Counted from the first letter of the stretch, positions 48,991 to 59,880 are shown. The stretch: DNA of 64,000 nucleotides from Pleomorphomonas sp. JP5 (GCF_023721815.1 NZ_JAMDLI010000008.1:829944-893943); one strand, 5' to 3'. Translations and numbers: made by a program. The notes: a model not told the origin generated them from the letters alone.

Positions 48991-49856
48991 GACTTGCCAT
49001 CCGAGAACGATCGGACCTGCAAGAACAACCGGGCCGCATCCGCTGCGGCGACCGTGGCAGATCGATCGACAATCATGACTCGCCCGGACTCCACGACGAT
49101 GCCGGCAAGCCCCGCCGCCGCCGCCATCTCCACCGTCCTGGGACCGATCGTCGGCAGATCGACTCGCAGATCCTGCTGAGGCTTGGCCGCTTTGACCAGT
49201 ACGCCGGAACGATGCGCCGCCTTGAGGCGGCCACGCTTCCTGAGGTCCGCCACGCGCTGCAGGAGCTCGTCGGTACCCTCGATACCCTCTACCGCGATGA
49301 CCCGACCCGAAATCGCCACGACGGCCTGGCCGATATCGAGCCGACCGAGCGACAGCGACGCCTCGACACCTTTCACAATGTCGGCCTCGGAATCGTCGCT
49401 GGGCTTGAAGCGCCCCAGATTGCCGTTCCCGCCGACCAGCTCCGGCGCGACCTGATGGGCCCCGACAACACGATAACCGCGATCCTCAAGAAAGCGGACA
49501 ACGTTTTTCAATACGGTGTCGTCGCCACCGACCATGAGCGACAGGATCTTCGGCAAGCTCAGCACAGCGCCGAGATCGACTCGAATCGCCGAGAAATCAG
49601 GCCGGTTCACGGCGCCGCAAATCACCACCTCGCCGACGCGCTCGCGCGCCATGAGGTCGAAAAGGCGGCCGATTTCACCCCAACGCAACCAATGGTGATG
49701 AAAGGCCTCGATGTCCAGGTCGGCCTCTCCGACGATGCCGAACACCACGACAGGCCTTCCTGCCGCCTCGGCCGCCTGCGCCACGACAACGGGGACGCCG
49801 CCGCCACCTGCGATGATGCCCAGGGTCGGGCGGTCGGAAGCGGTCTCCCGGGTCAT
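48987..49856 (-). CDS. lpxI: UDP-2,3-diacylglucosamine pyrophosphatase LpxI
   Basis: 289 residues from ATG 49856, which overlaps the lpxA stop (ATGA). The protein has LGIIAGGGGVPVVVA at the start, VVFGIVGEADLD, RVGEVVICGAVNRP and a C-terminal domain with DLPTIGPRTVEMAAAAGLAGIVVE, which is the LpxI (formerly DUF1009) family. It hydrolyses UDP-2,3-diacylglucosamine to lipid X and replaces LpxH in most alphaproteobacteria. A longer frame upstream overlaps lpxA and was rejected. Confidence 0.93.
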   Translation of the reverse strand: MTRETASDRPTLGIIAGGGGVPVVVAQAAEAAGRPVVVFGIVGEADLDIEAFHHHWLRWGEIGRLFDLMARERVGEVVICGAVNRPDFSAIRVDLGAVLSLPKILSLMVGGDDTVLKNVVRFLEDRGYRVVGAHQVAPELVGGNGNLGRFKPSDDSEADIVKGVEASLSLGRLDIGQAVVAISGRVIAVEGIEGTDELLQRVADLRKRGRLKAAHRSGVLVKAAKPQQDLRVDLPTIGPRTVEMAAAAGLAGIVVESGRVMIVDRSATVAAADAARLFLQVRSFSDGKS

Positions 49857-50659
49857 TCGGCCTCGCCGTCCCGGCTTCGCGGCGTGCAGATGGCACGATC
49901 CCCCCCAGCCCGGATGAACTCGACCATACGATCGACCAGTTGGCTGCCGCCATGGGTCTCGACGACGCGGTCGAGACGCACGGACAAGGGATCGTCGCCC
50001 TCGAATAGAAGCTTGTAGGCGTTTCGCAACGCGTGGATATCGTCGCGGGGGTAACTGGCACGCCGGAGCCCGACGAGGTTCAATCCGCCCAGGCGGGCAC
50101 GGTTGCCGGTGACGATGCCGAAGGGAATGATGTCGTTCTCGACGCCGGTCATGCCACCGACCATCACGCCCTCGCCGATCCGAACCCACTGGTGCACGGC
50201 GCTGAGCCCACCCAGAATGGCGTTGTCGCCAATATGGACATGCCCGCCGAGCGTGGCGCAATTGACCAGGATGACGTTGTTGCCGACGACACAGTCATGG
50301 GCCACGTGAGCGTTGGCCATCAGGAGGCAACCAGCGCCGACGCGCGTCAGCATGCCGCCACCCTCGGTTCCGAGATGCAGCGTTGCGCACTCGCGAATGA
50401 CCGTGCGTTCGCCGACTTCGAGGCGGCTCGGCTCGCCATGGTATTTCAGATCCTGGGGCACCATGCCGACAGTAGCGTGCGGGAATACGGTCACGCCGGC
50501 CCCGAGCGTCGTGCGCCCGTCCACCACGGTGTGCGCGTGCAGGACCACCCCGTCGCCCAGCCGTACGTTGGGACCGACCACGCTGAAAGGCCCGATGCTG
50601 ACGTCGTTTCCGATCTCGGCAGCCGGGTCGACAACAGCGGTAGGATGGATGGTGGGCAT
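49853..50659 (-). CDS. lpxA: UDP-N-acetylglucosamine acyltransferase
   Basis: 268 residues from ATG 50659 (MPTIHPTAVVDPAAEIG), with GAGGA 8 nt upstream. A TTG seven codons earlier is less likely. Left-handed beta-helix hexapeptide repeats run through about residue 185; HVAHDC holds the catalytic His, and a helical C-terminal domain follows. It transfers 3-hydroxyacyl from ACP to UDP-GlcNAc, the first step of lipid A synthesis. Confidence 0.95.
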   Translation of the reverse strand: MPTIHPTAVVDPAAEIGNDVSIGPFSVVGPNVRLGDGVVLHAHTVVDGRTTLGAGVTVFPHATVGMVPQDLKYHGEPSRLEVGERTVIRECATLHLGTEGGGMLTRVGAGCLLMANAHVAHDCVVGNNVILVNCATLGGHVHIGDNAILGGLSAVHQWVRIGEGVMVGGMTGVENDIIPFGIVTGNRARLGGLNLVGLRRASYPRDDIHALRNAYKLLFEGDDPLSVRLDRVVETHGGSQLVDRMVEFIRAGGDRAICTPRSRDGEAE

Positions 50660-50782
50660 GCGATTGATCCTCGGCGGCAAAGCGACGGCGAGCCGCTCGC
50701 TTCCCTATAGCTTTCGTTGCCGGGAGAAAGGCTGCAAATAATGTTTCAGCGTATTACGGCGCGGCAACGCGGCGGCAATCGG

Positions 50783-51280
50783 TCAGGCATTCACCAGCAT
50801 GGCGCTGAGCTCAGCCTCGGCAACTTTGGTGCCGCTGACGATGGCCGTGGCCTCAAACCACCACATGTTGGCGCGCTTCTTCATCTTGCGGACGTGATAC
50901 TCGACCACGTCGCCCGGGCCAACCGGCTTCCTGAACTTCACCTTGTCGATGGTCATGAAGTAGACCAGCTTCGGGGCCATTCCTTCGGTGGCATTGACAC
51001 AGATGGCGCCGGCCGTCTGAGCCATGCCCTCGATCATCAACACGCCCGGCATCACCGGCGCATCGGGGAAATGCCCCTGAAACTGCGGCTCGTTGATAGT
51101 GACGTTCTTGATACCGATGGCCGAGTTATCGCCGTCGATCTCGATGATCCGATCGATCATCATGAAGGGGTAACGATGGGGCAGAGCCTTGAGGAGCGCC
51201 TGAATATCCATGACCCCCAGGGTGCCCTTGTTCGACGTTCCGGCTTCGGCCGGTGCCCTTGCGGTATCGGTTTCGCTCAC
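50783..51280 (-). CDS. fabZ: 3-hydroxyacyl-[acyl-carrier-protein] dehydratase
   Basis: 165 residues from GTG 51280, which overlaps the lpxD stop (GTGA) and has GGAAGGGA upstream. ATG 51211 ([16 protein letters not shown]) would give a shorter, also functional form. The hot-dog fold signature is complete: [34 protein letters not shown] with catalytic His and Glu, and FRKPVGPGD. It dehydrates 3-hydroxyacyl-ACP and competes with LpxA/LpxD for substrate, which explains its place in this operon. Confidence 0.94.
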   Translation of the reverse strand: MSETDTARAPAEAGTSNKGTLGVMDIQALLKALPHRYPFMMIDRIIEIDGDNSAIGIKNVTINEPQFQGHFPDAPVMPGVLMIEGMAQTAGAICVNATEGMAPKLVYFMTIDKVKFRKPVGPGDVVEYHVRKMKKRANMWWFEATAIVSGTKVAEAELSAMLVNA

Positions 51281-52326
51281 GTTTCGTCCCTTCCCGTCGC
51301 CTGCTTCACGGCCTTCTTCAAGGCCATCTGTTCCTTGGTCCACTCCCGAATCGGCTTCGCCGGGTTGCCGACGTAGCGCGTCCCCGCGGGAATGCTGTCC
51401 TTCACCATGGCGCCCCCCGAAATCTGGGCGCCCATTCCAATGCGAATATGACCGGCAAGCCCTGTGTGACCGCCAATCGCCACGAAATCCTCGAGCTGCG
51501 TCGAGCCCGAGATGCCGACCTGAGCCACCAGCACGCAATGCCGGCCAACTTCGACGTTGTGGCCGATCTGCACGCCATTATCGATCTTGGTGCCCTCACC
51601 GATCACCGTGTCCCGATTGGAACCACGATCGATGGTCACGTTGGCACCAATCTCGACGTCGTCCTGAATCACGACCCGGCCGATCTGAGGAACTTTGAGG
51701 TGGCCGCGCGGCCCCATCGCAAAACCAAAGCCGTCCTGGCCAATGCGTGAGCCCGGATGGATGATGACCCGGTTGCCGACGAGCGCGTATTGCAGCGTCA
51801 CCCCAGCACCGATGTAGCCGTCGCGGCCGAAACGCACACCACGACCGACGACGGCGTTGGCCGACACCACGCTCCCTGCGCCGATCTCCGCGCCCGCGCC
51901 GATGACGGCGCCCGGCTCGACGGTTACACCTTCTTCGAGACGCGCGGTGGGGTGCACATTTGCCGCCGACGACACTCCCGCTTCGCCGAAAGGTCCTTTC
52001 AGGCGGAAGGCGTCGGGAAACAGCGCCTGCATGATCATCGCCATTGCCCGGTAGGGCTGCTGGGCCACGACGACGGCCGCGCTCGCGGGGGCGTCGGCAA
52101 CATGAGCCGCCGAGCAAATCACGACCGAGGCCCGAGTCTCGCGGAAGGAAGCGACGTAATGGGGATTGTCGAGGAAGGAAAGATCGCCCGGGCCGGCCTG
52201 GTCGAGCGGCGCCACGCGGCCGATGGCGATATCGACGTCGCCCCGCGCGACTTCCCCACCCGCAATACGCGCCACCTCGGCAAGTCTGAGCGGACCGGAG
52301 GGCGCGAAGAATACTGGATCGGTCAT
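51277..52326 (-). CDS. lpxD: UDP-3-O-(3-hydroxyacyl)glucosamine N-acyltransferase
   Basis: 349 residues. The N-terminal uridine-binding domain (to about 100) is followed by many hexapeptide repeats ([20 protein letters not shown] onward). [22 protein letters not shown] and [13 protein letters not shown] follow, and [14 protein letters not shown] carries the catalytic His. It adds the second 3-hydroxyacyl chain in lipid A synthesis. First gene of the tightly overlapped lpxD-fabZ-lpxA-lpxI-lpxB group; separated from bamA by 346 bp containing a terminator and a possible promoter. Confidence 0.95.
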   Translation of the reverse strand: MTDPVFFAPSGPLRLAEVARIAGGEVARGDVDIAIGRVAPLDQAGPGDLSFLDNPHYVASFRETRASVVICSAAHVADAPASAAVVVAQQPYRAMAMIMQALFPDAFRLKGPFGEAGVSSAANVHPTARLEEGVTVEPGAVIGAGAEIGAGSVVSANAVVGRGVRFGRDGYIGAGVTLQYALVGNRVIIHPGSRIGQDGFGFAMGPRGHLKVPQIGRVVIQDDVEIGANVTIDRGSNRDTVIGEGTKIDNGVQIGHNVEVGRHCVLVAQVGISGSTQLEDFVAIGGHTGLAGHIRIGMGAQISGGAMVKDSIPAGTRYVGNPAKPIREWTKEQMALKKAVKQATGRDET

Positions 52327-52470
52327 GACAACACTCGCTCGTCCCTGCCGGTCGACAACCGAGCCGGACGTACGCCTTCCTTCTTCGTTTCGGTTGAGGC
52401 ACCACTGGCTCTGCGGCCGCTCGGCTTACCGCTGCGACCGGCTGCGATGTCACCGGAACGGAAGGCATTA

Positions 52471-52494
52471 GCCATTGCTTTGCGGCGGTGTCAA
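52471..52494 (-). promoter_or_regulatory. Possible promoter of the lpxD operon
   Basis: On the minus strand a perfect TTGACA (52489-52494) stands about 160 bp before the lpxD ATG, in a 346-bp gap with no gene. The downstream hexamer at an 18-bp spacing (TAATGC) is a poor -10 box, so this is a weak call. Confidence 0.3.
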
Positions 52495-52609
52495 CCGATG
52501 GGACGCCTCCAGCCACCAATGGAAGCCGGACATCTGGCCATCATGGTCGTCTAGGTCGCCCTGTTCTTCACTCCAAAAGCCGCAAGCCTGCTCCGCCCCT
52601 AAGCTGGCT

Positions 52610-52650
52610 TTGGCTCAAAATGAAACCGCCGCGCTTGTGGCGCGGCGGTT
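52610..52650 (-). terminator. Terminator after bamA
   Basis: AACCGCCGCGC on the minus strand (52640-52650) pairs with GCGCGGCGGTT (52624-52634) around a 5-nt loop, followed on the minus strand by TCATTTTG. It lies about 25 bp past the bamA stop and would separate bamA from the lpx genes. Confidence 0.65.
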
Positions 52651-52672
52651 GAAGATCTGCAAGGCAATGACC

Positions 52673-55000
52673 TCAGAACTTGGTACCGCCCGAGAAGCGG
52701 AACACCTGGGTCCTGTCGGCATCTTCCTTCATGACCGGGTAGGCAAAGTCGGCGCGAAGCAGGCCGAACGGCGACTGCCAAACCAGACCGGCGCCGACCG
52801 AGGCGCGCAGCGCAAGGCCGTTGTCGGAGCTGGCTGTCGTCTTGTCGGACGACCAAAGCGTACCGGCATCGGCGAACACCGAACCCCAGAAGCCATACTC
52901 CTGCGGAACGAACGGAACCGGGAAGATCGTCTCGGCACTCGCCGCGAAGAAATACCGGCCGCCAAGCGCATAACCGGAGGAATCGCGCGGTCCGATACCA
53001 TTGGACTCGAAGCCGCGGATGATGGAGCCCCCCACCTGGAACTGGTCGATGGTCTCGAGGTCCCCATCCAGGCCGAACATGGCACCGCCCTTGGCGCCGA
53101 GGTGACCGATGAGATCCCAGTCTTCCACGAGTTCCTTGTAGTACTCGACGCGGCCAGTGGTTCTGAGGAATGTGGCATCGCCACCAACGCCGGCGAACTC
53201 CTGCTTGATCTGCGCGAAGACACCATTACGCGGGAAGGAGTAGTCATCGACCGTGTTGTAGGTCAGGCTCGCACCGACGATCGAGATGAAGCGATCACCA
53301 GTTGGAACGAACGTGCTGTAGGCCGCCTGAACGCCGCTGATCTCCTGCTTGTATCCCTCATAGAAGAGACCCAGGGTCGTGTCGTCATTCAGTGGCACAC
53401 CGAAGCGAATCTTGCCGCCTGTATTTGCCTCGTCATAGGGGTGAACACCATTGTCGCCTTCGCTGTAATTGCGGCGATAGACATCAAAGCCACCTTCAAG
53501 ACGACGATCGAACAGGTAAGGCTCGGTAAACGACAACTCGTAGGAGGAGTCGCCGCTCTTGCCATCGGTGGTGATACCCTTCGACACAGAAGCGCGCACA
53601 TACTGGCCGCGGCCGAGGAAATTCTTCTCGGTCAGCGACAGCTCGGCCAGAATGCCATTCGTAGTGGAGTAACCGGCACCGACGCTCAACTCGCCGGTCG
53701 GCTTGTCATCAACCTGCACGTTGACGATTACCTTGTCGACCGATGATCCCTGCTCAGACCAGATGCGTACATTCTCGAAGTAGCCAAGATTCTTGAGCCT
53801 GCGCTCGGCTTTCTCGATCAGCACCTGATTATAGGCATCGCCTTCGCCGATATCGAACTCACGGCGGATAACGTAATCACGAGTACGGTCATTGCCGATG
53901 ATATTGATGCGTTCGATATAGGCACGAGTACCTTCATCGACGAAATAGGTCACAGCGATGGTGCGGTTGGCGTAGTCACGGTCGCCGCGCGGCCGCACCT
54001 GCACAAAGGCATAGCCCTTGGCCGCGACAGCCGTCGTGATCGCCTCGAGGGACTTGTCCACCTCCGCAGCCGAGTACGTATCGCCCGAACGCGTCAGAGT
54101 CATAGCCTTGAGATCGTCGGCGTTGAGATCCGGCAACGTCGTCTCGACCTTGACATCACCGTACTTGTAACGCTCGCCTTCATCGACGGTGAACGTCAGG
54201 AAGAACGAATTCTGCTGACGATCAAAATCGGCGGTGGCCGACACCACGCGGAAGTCAGCATAGCCATGATTGTAATAGAAGCGACGCAACGCCTCCTGAT
54301 CGGCGCTCAGCTTCTCCGGCGTGTAGGTATCGGACGTCTTAAACCAACCGAAAAGTCCCGACTCCTTGGTGGAGATGATACTGGACAGACGGTAGTCGGA
54401 ATAAGCCTTGTTGCCGACGAACGTGATCTGGCTGACCTCGGTGCGCGGCCCTTCGTTGATCTGGAAGATGAGATCCACGCGCCCCTTGCCAAGATCGACC
54501 TGCTTGGGCTCGACAGTCGCGTCATAACGACCGCTCCGACGATAGAGCTCAAGAATGCGCTGCGTGTCGGACTCAACCTTGCCTTGCGTCAGTACCGAAC
54601 GTGGCTGTAGCTCGATAACGCCCTTCAACATCTCGTCGGACTTAACGTCGTTGCCCTCGAAGGCGACGCGAGCGATCACCGGGTTCTCGACGACCTTCAC
54701 GACAACCCGCCCACCGGACTGGCTGATCTGCACGTCGGAGAACATGCCGGTCGCGAACAGCGCCTTGATCGACTCGTCGACCTGGGCCGCGCTCAGAGCA
54801 CGCCCAGGCGTCCCCTTGACGTAAGCCGCGATCGTCTCGGGCTCGACGCGCGTGTTACCGACGACCGTTACCCGACCCGTAGTTGCGGCCTCTGCCGAGA
54901 TTGCGCCCAACTCTGGCACAAACCCGCCCCACAAAGGTGCCGCTACAAGCAAAGCAGCGGAGGCGGCGACGACTTTCGTCCATTCTTTGAATGAGCGCAT
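52673..55000 (-). CDS. bamA: Outer-membrane protein assembly factor BamA
   Basis: 775 residues. A signal peptide (basic MRSFKEWTK, then a hydrophobic AASAALLVAAP stretch) precedes five POTRA domains (about 40-420). A 16-strand Omp85 barrel follows, ending in the terminal aromatic residue of outer-membrane barrels (FRFSGGTKF). The conserved VRGF-type loop motif appears as IRGFESNGIGPRD. It is the core of the BAM complex that folds outer-membrane proteins. The preceding gene is rseP, the usual order. Confidence 0.96.
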   Translation of the reverse strand: MRSFKEWTKVVAASAALLVAAPLWGGFVPELGAISAEAATTGRVTVVGNTRVEPETIAAYVKGTPGRALSAAQVDESIKALFATGMFSDVQISQSGGRVVVKVVENPVIARVAFEGNDVKSDEMLKGVIELQPRSVLTQGKVESDTQRILELYRRSGRYDATVEPKQVDLGKGRVDLIFQINEGPRTEVSQITFVGNKAYSDYRLSSIISTKESGLFGWFKTSDTYTPEKLSADQEALRRFYYNHGYADFRVVSATADFDRQQNSFFLTFTVDEGERYKYGDVKVETTLPDLNADDLKAMTLTRSGDTYSAAEVDKSLEAITTAVAAKGYAFVQVRPRGDRDYANRTIAVTYFVDEGTRAYIERINIIGNDRTRDYVIRREFDIGEGDAYNQVLIEKAERRLKNLGYFENVRIWSEQGSSVDKVIVNVQVDDKPTGELSVGAGYSTTNGILAELSLTEKNFLGRGQYVRASVSKGITTDGKSGDSSYELSFTEPYLFDRRLEGGFDVYRRNYSEGDNGVHPYDEANTGGKIRFGVPLNDDTTLGLFYEGYKQEISGVQAAYSTFVPTGDRFISIVGASLTYNTVDDYSFPRNGVFAQIKQEFAGVGGDATFLRTTGRVEYYKELVEDWDLIGHLGAKGGAMFGLDGDLETIDQFQVGGSIIRGFESNGIGPRDSSGYALGGRYFFAASAETIFPVPFVPQEYGFWGSVFADAGTLWSSDKTTASSDNGLALRASVGAGLVWQSPFGLLRADFAYPVMKEDADRTQVFRFSGGTKF

Positions 55001-55162
55001 TTAATCACGTACCCGAGTTTCTGCGGCCTGAGCCGATTGGGAACCCTTGTTAGAGATTCCGATCAAAAGGTTTTTACAGTCTTTGCCACGATGCGCAAGC
55101 GACCTTGCCATGAACGGTGCCGTTTTCCATGTCGTGCGTGACCCGAAGGTCACGAGCGAGGC

Positions 55163-56272
55163 CTAACCCGATGCGATCTTGGCTATATCGTTGAGCACGC
55201 CAAAGGCCATCAGCCCCAAGACGATAGCGAAGCCGATGCCGAAGCCGATCTCCTGAGCCCGCTCCGGCAGCGGACGCCCGCGCAACGCCTCAATCGCGTA
55301 GAACGCCAGATGTCCACCGTCCAGCATGGGAATTGGGAAGAGGTTAATGAGACCGATCGAAATAGACAGAATCGCAGCAAGGTTAATGAGCGGTATCAAA
55401 CCCATCGCCGCGACCTGACCGCTGACGCGGGCGATGCCGATCGGACCGCTGATTTGCGTCGTGGAAGTTCGCCCGGAGAACATTCCGGCCACGGACGACA
55501 GAGTACTGTCGACGATAGACCACGTTTCGCGCGCCGCTTCGCGAACAGCCCCGAACGGTCCGAAGCTTCGCAACTCGACAGTGGGGTTGGTCTGCCTCAA
55601 GCCAAGCACCGGCACGATCTGCTTTTCGCCGAAGCCGTCGACGATCTCTCTCGACCGAGGCGTGGCATGCAACGTCAACCGGGTGCCGGAGCGATCGATG
55701 TCGATGGCCAGCTCGACCCCATTTTGCAGCATGACCACACGCTGGATGTCGGCGAAACTCTCAACGGGACCGCCATCTATGGCGACGATGCGGTCGCCAG
55801 GCTGGAAACCGGCTTCCGCCGCCGGACTCCCCGGTTCGACGGCACCGGCGACCGGAGCGATCATCGGCTTGCCGAATGCGTAGAAAAGGGCAGAGAGCAC
55901 GGCGATCGCGAACAGGAAGTTGGCGGCCGGACCTGCCGCCACCACGGCCGCGCGGGCGGCGAGCCCCTTCGACTGGAACGCCCCCGGCTCGGTCGACTTC
56001 TCGCCAGGTTGGCTGGCAGCATTGGCATCATCGATGAAGCGCACGTAGCCGCCGAGCGGGATGGCCGAAAGCTTCCAGCGCGTCCCCTTGAGATCGGTCC
56101 GCCCCAGAAGTTCGGGGCCGAAGCCGATGGAGAAAACGCTGACGGCGACGCCGGCCCGACGTGCGACCCAGAAGTGTCCGAGTTCGTGAACGAAGACCAC
56201 CACGGTCAGCACGACCAGAAAGGGAATCACCGTTCCGATCAGTGTGCCGCCGGTTGCCGCGAGAAAACCCAA
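55163..56272 (-). CDS. rseP: Site-2 intramembrane zinc protease RseP
   Basis: 369 residues. HELGH at 29-33 in the first membrane helix supplies two zinc ligands and the catalytic Glu, and LDGGHL near 325 supplies the third ligand. One PDZ domain lies around 125-205 (GSPAAEAGFQPGDRIVAIDG), where E. coli RseP has two; a single PDZ is common in alphaproteobacteria. It releases anti-sigma factors and remnant signal peptides in the inner membrane. Located between dxr and bamA, as in many Gram-negative bacteria. Confidence 0.94.
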   Translation of the reverse strand: MGFLAATGGTLIGTVIPFLVVLTVVVFVHELGHFWVARRAGVAVSVFSIGFGPELLGRTDLKGTRWKLSAIPLGGYVRFIDDANAASQPGEKSTEPGAFQSKGLAARAAVVAAGPAANFLFAIAVLSALFYAFGKPMIAPVAGAVEPGSPAAEAGFQPGDRIVAIDGGPVESFADIQRVVMLQNGVELAIDIDRSGTRLTLHATPRSREIVDGFGEKQIVPVLGLRQTNPTVELRSFGPFGAVREAARETWSIVDSTLSSVAGMFSGRTSTTQISGPIGIARVSGQVAAMGLIPLINLAAILSISIGLINLFPIPMLDGGHLAFYAIEALRGRPLPERAQEIGFGIGFAIVLGLMAFGVLNDIAKIASG

Positions 56273-56342
56273 TGCTTCATCCTCTCGTGATCCTGTCTGC
56301 CCCAGTCGCCAACGGCTTCAAGGAAACGTCTGATCCATTCCA

Positions 56343-57557
56343 CTATAGGCAGGCCAAGGCGATCTTGCGAGCCCAACCATCGAGTTCGGTTGCAGCGGCC
56401 AACGAGGACGGCTCAGACAGACCGCCCTCCGTGTCAATCTTGGCAAGGGTCGCCTCGACGACGCGGGCGATGTCAAGGAAGCCGATCCGGCCAGCGAGGA
56501 AGGCCTCGACAGCAACCTCATTGGCGGCATTGAGCACGCAGGGGGCGCCATCCCCCCGGCGCATCGCGGCCTCGGCCAGCGGCAGGCAGGGGAACCGATC
56601 GCGATCGGGCGCTTCGAAGGTCAGCGTCCCGATCGTCGCGAGATCAAGCGGCTTGACCGTCGTTGGCCGACGTTCCGGCCAAGAAAGACAATAACCGATT
56701 GGCGTGCGCATGTCCGGCACGCCAAGCTCGGCAAGCAGCGAGCCGTCCCTGTAGCGAACAAGGCCATGCACCACCGACTGAGGATGCACGAGCACCGAGA
56801 GCTGGTCGACCGAAACCGGATAGAGGCGGTAGGCTTCGATCAGCTCAAGCCCCTTGTTCATCAGCGTCGCGGAATCGATGGTGATCTTCGGCCCCATGCT
56901 CCACTTCGGGTGCTTGAGCGCCATATCGCGCGTAGCGGCGGCAAGCTCCTGTTTCGGCGTCCGCAGAAAGGGGCCGCCGGAGGCGGTAATGATCACCTCG
57001 GACACGTTCGCGGCATTGTCGGTCTCGAAGACCTGAAAGATGGCGTTGTGTTCGCTGTCCACCGGCAGAATGCGCGTACCTTCCCGTTGCGCCGTCGCCA
57101 GGAACAAGGGGCCGGCGGAGACCAGCGTCTCCTTGTTGGCCAATGCGAGCGTCCGCGTCGCGCCGAGTGCGGCGAGGCTTGGCGCAAGGCCGGCGAATCC
57201 GACGATCGCAGATACGAGAATGTCGGTCGACCGGGCAGCCGCTGCCGCTACGGCATCGGCACCCGCCGCCGCTTCGATGCCCGTTCCGACGAGATGCTCG
57301 CGAAGCTCGGCGTAAGCGGAGGGGTCGGCGACAACGGCAATCCGGGCAGAGAACCGAATGGCGAGCGCAGCCAGTTCGCGCGCGTTTCGGCCGGCAGTCA
57401 GCGCCTCGACCGCGAAGCGGCCGGGCTCGGCGGCAACCAAGTCCAACACATTGAGGCCGATCGACCCGGTGGCGCCGAGAATGGACAATCGGCGCGGCGC
57501 ATGACCGTCCGAGGTCGCCCCCTTGCCTTCTGCCTCCGTTGTCGATGTCATCGTCAT
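56343..57557 (-). CDS. dxr: 1-deoxy-D-xylulose-5-phosphate reductoisomerase
   Basis: 404 residues from ATG 57557, which overlaps the cdsA stop (ATGA). The N-terminal NADPH site reads ILGATGSIG. Substrate and metal sites include LALANKETLV, PVDSEHNAIFQ and KITIDSATLMNKGLELIEA. The enzyme makes 2-C-methylerythritol 4-phosphate, the committed step of the MEP isoprenoid pathway. Upstream in-frame residues overlapping cdsA were not included. Confidence 0.95.
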   Translation of the reverse strand: MTMTSTTEAEGKGATSDGHAPRRLSILGATGSIGLNVLDLVAAEPGRFAVEALTAGRNARELAALAIRFSARIAVVADPSAYAELREHLVGTGIEAAAGADAVAAAAARSTDILVSAIVGFAGLAPSLAALGATRTLALANKETLVSAGPLFLATAQREGTRILPVDSEHNAIFQVFETDNAANVSEVIITASGGPFLRTPKQELAAATRDMALKHPKWSMGPKITIDSATLMNKGLELIEAYRLYPVSVDQLSVLVHPQSVVHGLVRYRDGSLLAELGVPDMRTPIGYCLSWPERRPTTVKPLDLATIGTLTFEAPDRDRFPCLPLAEAAMRRGDGAPCVLNAANEVAVEAFLAGRIGFLDIARVVEATLAKIDTEGGLSEPSSLAAATELDGWARKIALACL

Positions 57558-58420
57558 CACCAGATGAGAAGGCCGGCGGCAATGCCACCGCCCGAGAGCC
57601 AATCTCGCGCAAGGCCAATCGCAGCCGCGACGACAAGCGCAGCGACGAGGCCATCGACGCGATCCATAATGCCGCCATGTCCGGGAATCAGTACGCCCGA
57701 GTCCTTGACGCCGAAGTGCCGCTTCATGGCGGACTCACCGAGATCACCCACCTGGCCCACGGCCGAAAGCAACAGCGCGATCAGCACCAGGGCGACGCTC
57801 ACGTTCACGCCGGCCGCAGCGACAACCAAGCACCCCACGACAACTCCGGCGAGCGCCCCACCGAGAGCGCCCGACCAGGTCTTCTTCGGCGAGAAACGCG
57901 GGGCCAGCTTGGGGCCGCCGATCAGTCGACCGGAGAAGTACGCGGCCGTATCGGTTGCCCAGACGACGGCAAGAACGAAAACAACGGCGACCGCTCCGGT
58001 CGAGGCAAAGGTGAATGTATCCGCCCCGCGCAAGGCAACAACGGCGACCGCCGGAGCGCCTGCATAGACAATCCCGAGCGACAGCCAGGCCACGCGCGGC
58101 TCGGAAACGCGCGCCAGAAGCAGAGCTGCCGCCACCAGCACGGTGAAGCCGAGCGACTGAAGCGGCTCCTCGCGCCCCGTCATCACCGTAACGGCTACGA
58201 AAGCCATCAAGGCCCAAGGCGCAGCCCGAAAGGAAAACGGCCCACTCATGGCCATCCACTCGCGCAGGATCAGCACGGCGGCAACCGCGACGAGCACGGC
58301 GAAGACCAAACCACCAGCCCAGAGTGCTGCGATGGTCGCCGCCGCAAGCACGGAGGCAGACAGCAGACGCAGAACGAGCTCGGAGCCTGGCTTGCCGAAT
58401 TCTGGGGTCGGCGCGTTCAT
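57557..58420 (-). CDS. cdsA: Phosphatidate cytidylyltransferase
   Basis: 287 residues with about eight membrane helices and the CDP-diglyceride synthase signature [27 protein letters not shown] near the C-terminus. It makes CDP-diacylglycerol for phospholipid synthesis. ATGA overlaps join it to uppS upstream and dxr downstream, so expression is translationally coupled. Confidence 0.95.
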   Translation of the reverse strand: MNAPTPEFGKPGSELVLRLLSASVLAAATIAALWAGGLVFAVLVAVAAVLILREWMAMSGPFSFRAAPWALMAFVAVTVMTGREEPLQSLGFTVLVAAALLLARVSEPRVAWLSLGIVYAGAPAVAVVALRGADTFTFASTGAVAVVFVLAVVWATDTAAYFSGRLIGGPKLAPRFSPKKTWSGALGGALAGVVVGCLVVAAAGVNVSVALVLIALLLSAVGQVGDLGESAMKRHFGVKDSGVLIPGHGGIMDRVDGLVAALVVAAAIGLARDWLSGGGIAAGLLIW

Positions 58421-59178
58421 CGGACCTCGTCTTTCTGAGACAACCCGCCGAAGCGGCGATCGCGACCGAGATACTCGGCGATCGCCCGATCGAAAGCGAC
58501 GCCATCGAAATCAGGCCAGTAGTCGGGGACGAACACGAACTCGGCATAAGCGGCCTGCCACAGCAGGAAGTTGGAAAGCCTCTGCTCGCCACTTGTACGA
58601 ATGATGAGATCGGGATCGGGCATCCCGGCGGTGTCGAGCTTCGCCGCGATGATATCGGCGGTAATCTCGTCGGCGCCTAGGCGACCGGCAGCCACCTCGC
58701 GGGCGAGCGTCCTTGTCGCCCGTGCGATCTCGTCACGGCTACCGTAATTGAAAGCAATGACAAGATTGAGGCCAGTGTTGCCAGCCGTCTTCTCCTCTGC
58801 CTCGACCAGCAGAGCGGCTATGTCGCCGGACAGATTGTCGCGTCCGCCGATCACGCGCACACGGACGTTGGCGCGCTTCAACTCGGCAAGATCCCGGCGG
58901 ATGAAAAGCTTCAGGAGCCCCATCAGCTCACTGACTTCTTCAGCCGGACGAGACCAGTTCTCCGATGAGAAGCCGAAGACGGTCAGCCACTCCAGACCGA
59001 TGGCCCTGGCATGCCCCACGATATCGCGGATCGATTGCACGCCCCGCCTGTGCCCCTCGGCACGCGGCAGCCCGCGCGAACGAGCCCATCGCCCATTGCC
59101 GTCCATGATGATGGCGACATGGCGCGGCAGCCCCGCCTTCGCAGCGTTCTCCGCCGGCGCCGTTCCGAGCCCCGCCAT
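58417..59178 (-). CDS. uppS: Undecaprenyl diphosphate synthase
   Basis: 253 residues from ATG 59178, with a GGGGAGGGGCAGG site. A GTG nine codons earlier is a weaker alternative. The cis-prenyltransferase motifs are clear: [13 protein letters not shown] with the metal-binding Asp26, [10 protein letters not shown], and [19 protein letters not shown]. It supplies the undecaprenyl carrier for peptidoglycan and O-antigen. Confidence 0.95.
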   Translation of the reverse strand: MAGLGTAPAENAAKAGLPRHVAIIMDGNGRWARSRGLPRAEGHRRGVQSIRDIVGHARAIGLEWLTVFGFSSENWSRPAEEVSELMGLLKLFIRRDLAELKRANVRVRVIGGRDNLSGDIAALLVEAEEKTAGNTGLNLVIAFNYGSRDEIARATRTLAREVAAGRLGADEITADIIAAKLDTAGMPDPDLIIRTSGEQRLSNFLLWQAAYAEFVFVPDYWPDFDGVAFDRAIAEYLGRDRRFGGLSQKDEVR

Positions 59179-59232
59179 GTCCGACCTGCCCCTCCCCGAG
59201 ACCACAACGACCCATCAGCCCACAGCTGCGGA

Positions 59233-59796
59233 TCAGACCTGCATGATCTCTTGTTCCTTGGCGGCCAGCATCCGATCCGCCTCGGCAATCGACTCGTCGG
59301 TTATCTTCTGCACGCGATCCGAATAGACGCGAAGCGAATCCTCGGAGATGAGGCTTTCCTTCTCGAGATCCTTCAGCTCATCAAGACCGTCGCGGCGCAC
59401 GTGACGAATGGCCACCTTGGTCGCCTCGACATACTTGTGCGCGATCTTCACCAGTTCCTTGCGGCGCTCGGTGTTGAGCTCGGGAATCGGCAGACGAAGG
59501 AGCGTTCCCTCAATGATCGGATTGAGACCGAGGTTCGACTCCCGAATCGCCTTGTCGACGGCGTGCACCATGCCCTTGTCCCACACCTGAACGGAGAGCA
59601 TGCGCGGCTCGGGAACCGACACGGTGGCTACCTGATTGAGCGGCATGGTGCTGCCGTAGGCGACCACAACGATGGGATCGAGAAGGCTCACGCTGGCGCG
59701 ACCGGTACGGAGGCCTGCGAGGTCGTTCTTGAACACGCTGAGCGCGCCCTGCATACGGCGCTTCAGGTCGTTGATGTCGTAGTCTTCATCGGCCAT
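59233..59796 (-). CDS. frr: Ribosome recycling factor
   Basis: 187 residues from ATG 59796 ([15 protein letters not shown]), the normal length. [38 protein letters not shown] and the C-terminal [23 protein letters not shown] identify the family. It splits post-termination ribosomes together with EF-G. The N-terminal in-frame extension has no family similarity. Confidence 0.96.
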   Translation of the reverse strand: MADEDYDINDLKRRMQGALSVFKNDLAGLRTGRASVSLLDPIVVVAYGSTMPLNQVATVSVPEPRMLSVQVWDKGMVHAVDKAIRESNLGLNPIIEGTLLRLPIPELNTERRKELVKIAHKYVEATKVAIRHVRRDGLDELKDLEKESLISEDSLRVYSDRVQKITDESIAEADRMLAAKEQEIMQV

Positions 59797-59880
59797 CTTG
59801 CCAACCTTCCAGAACTGATCGGCGCCGTACCAACCTTTCGCCACTCACGGGCAGCGGCGGGTCGTCGGCGCTCGCTGTTG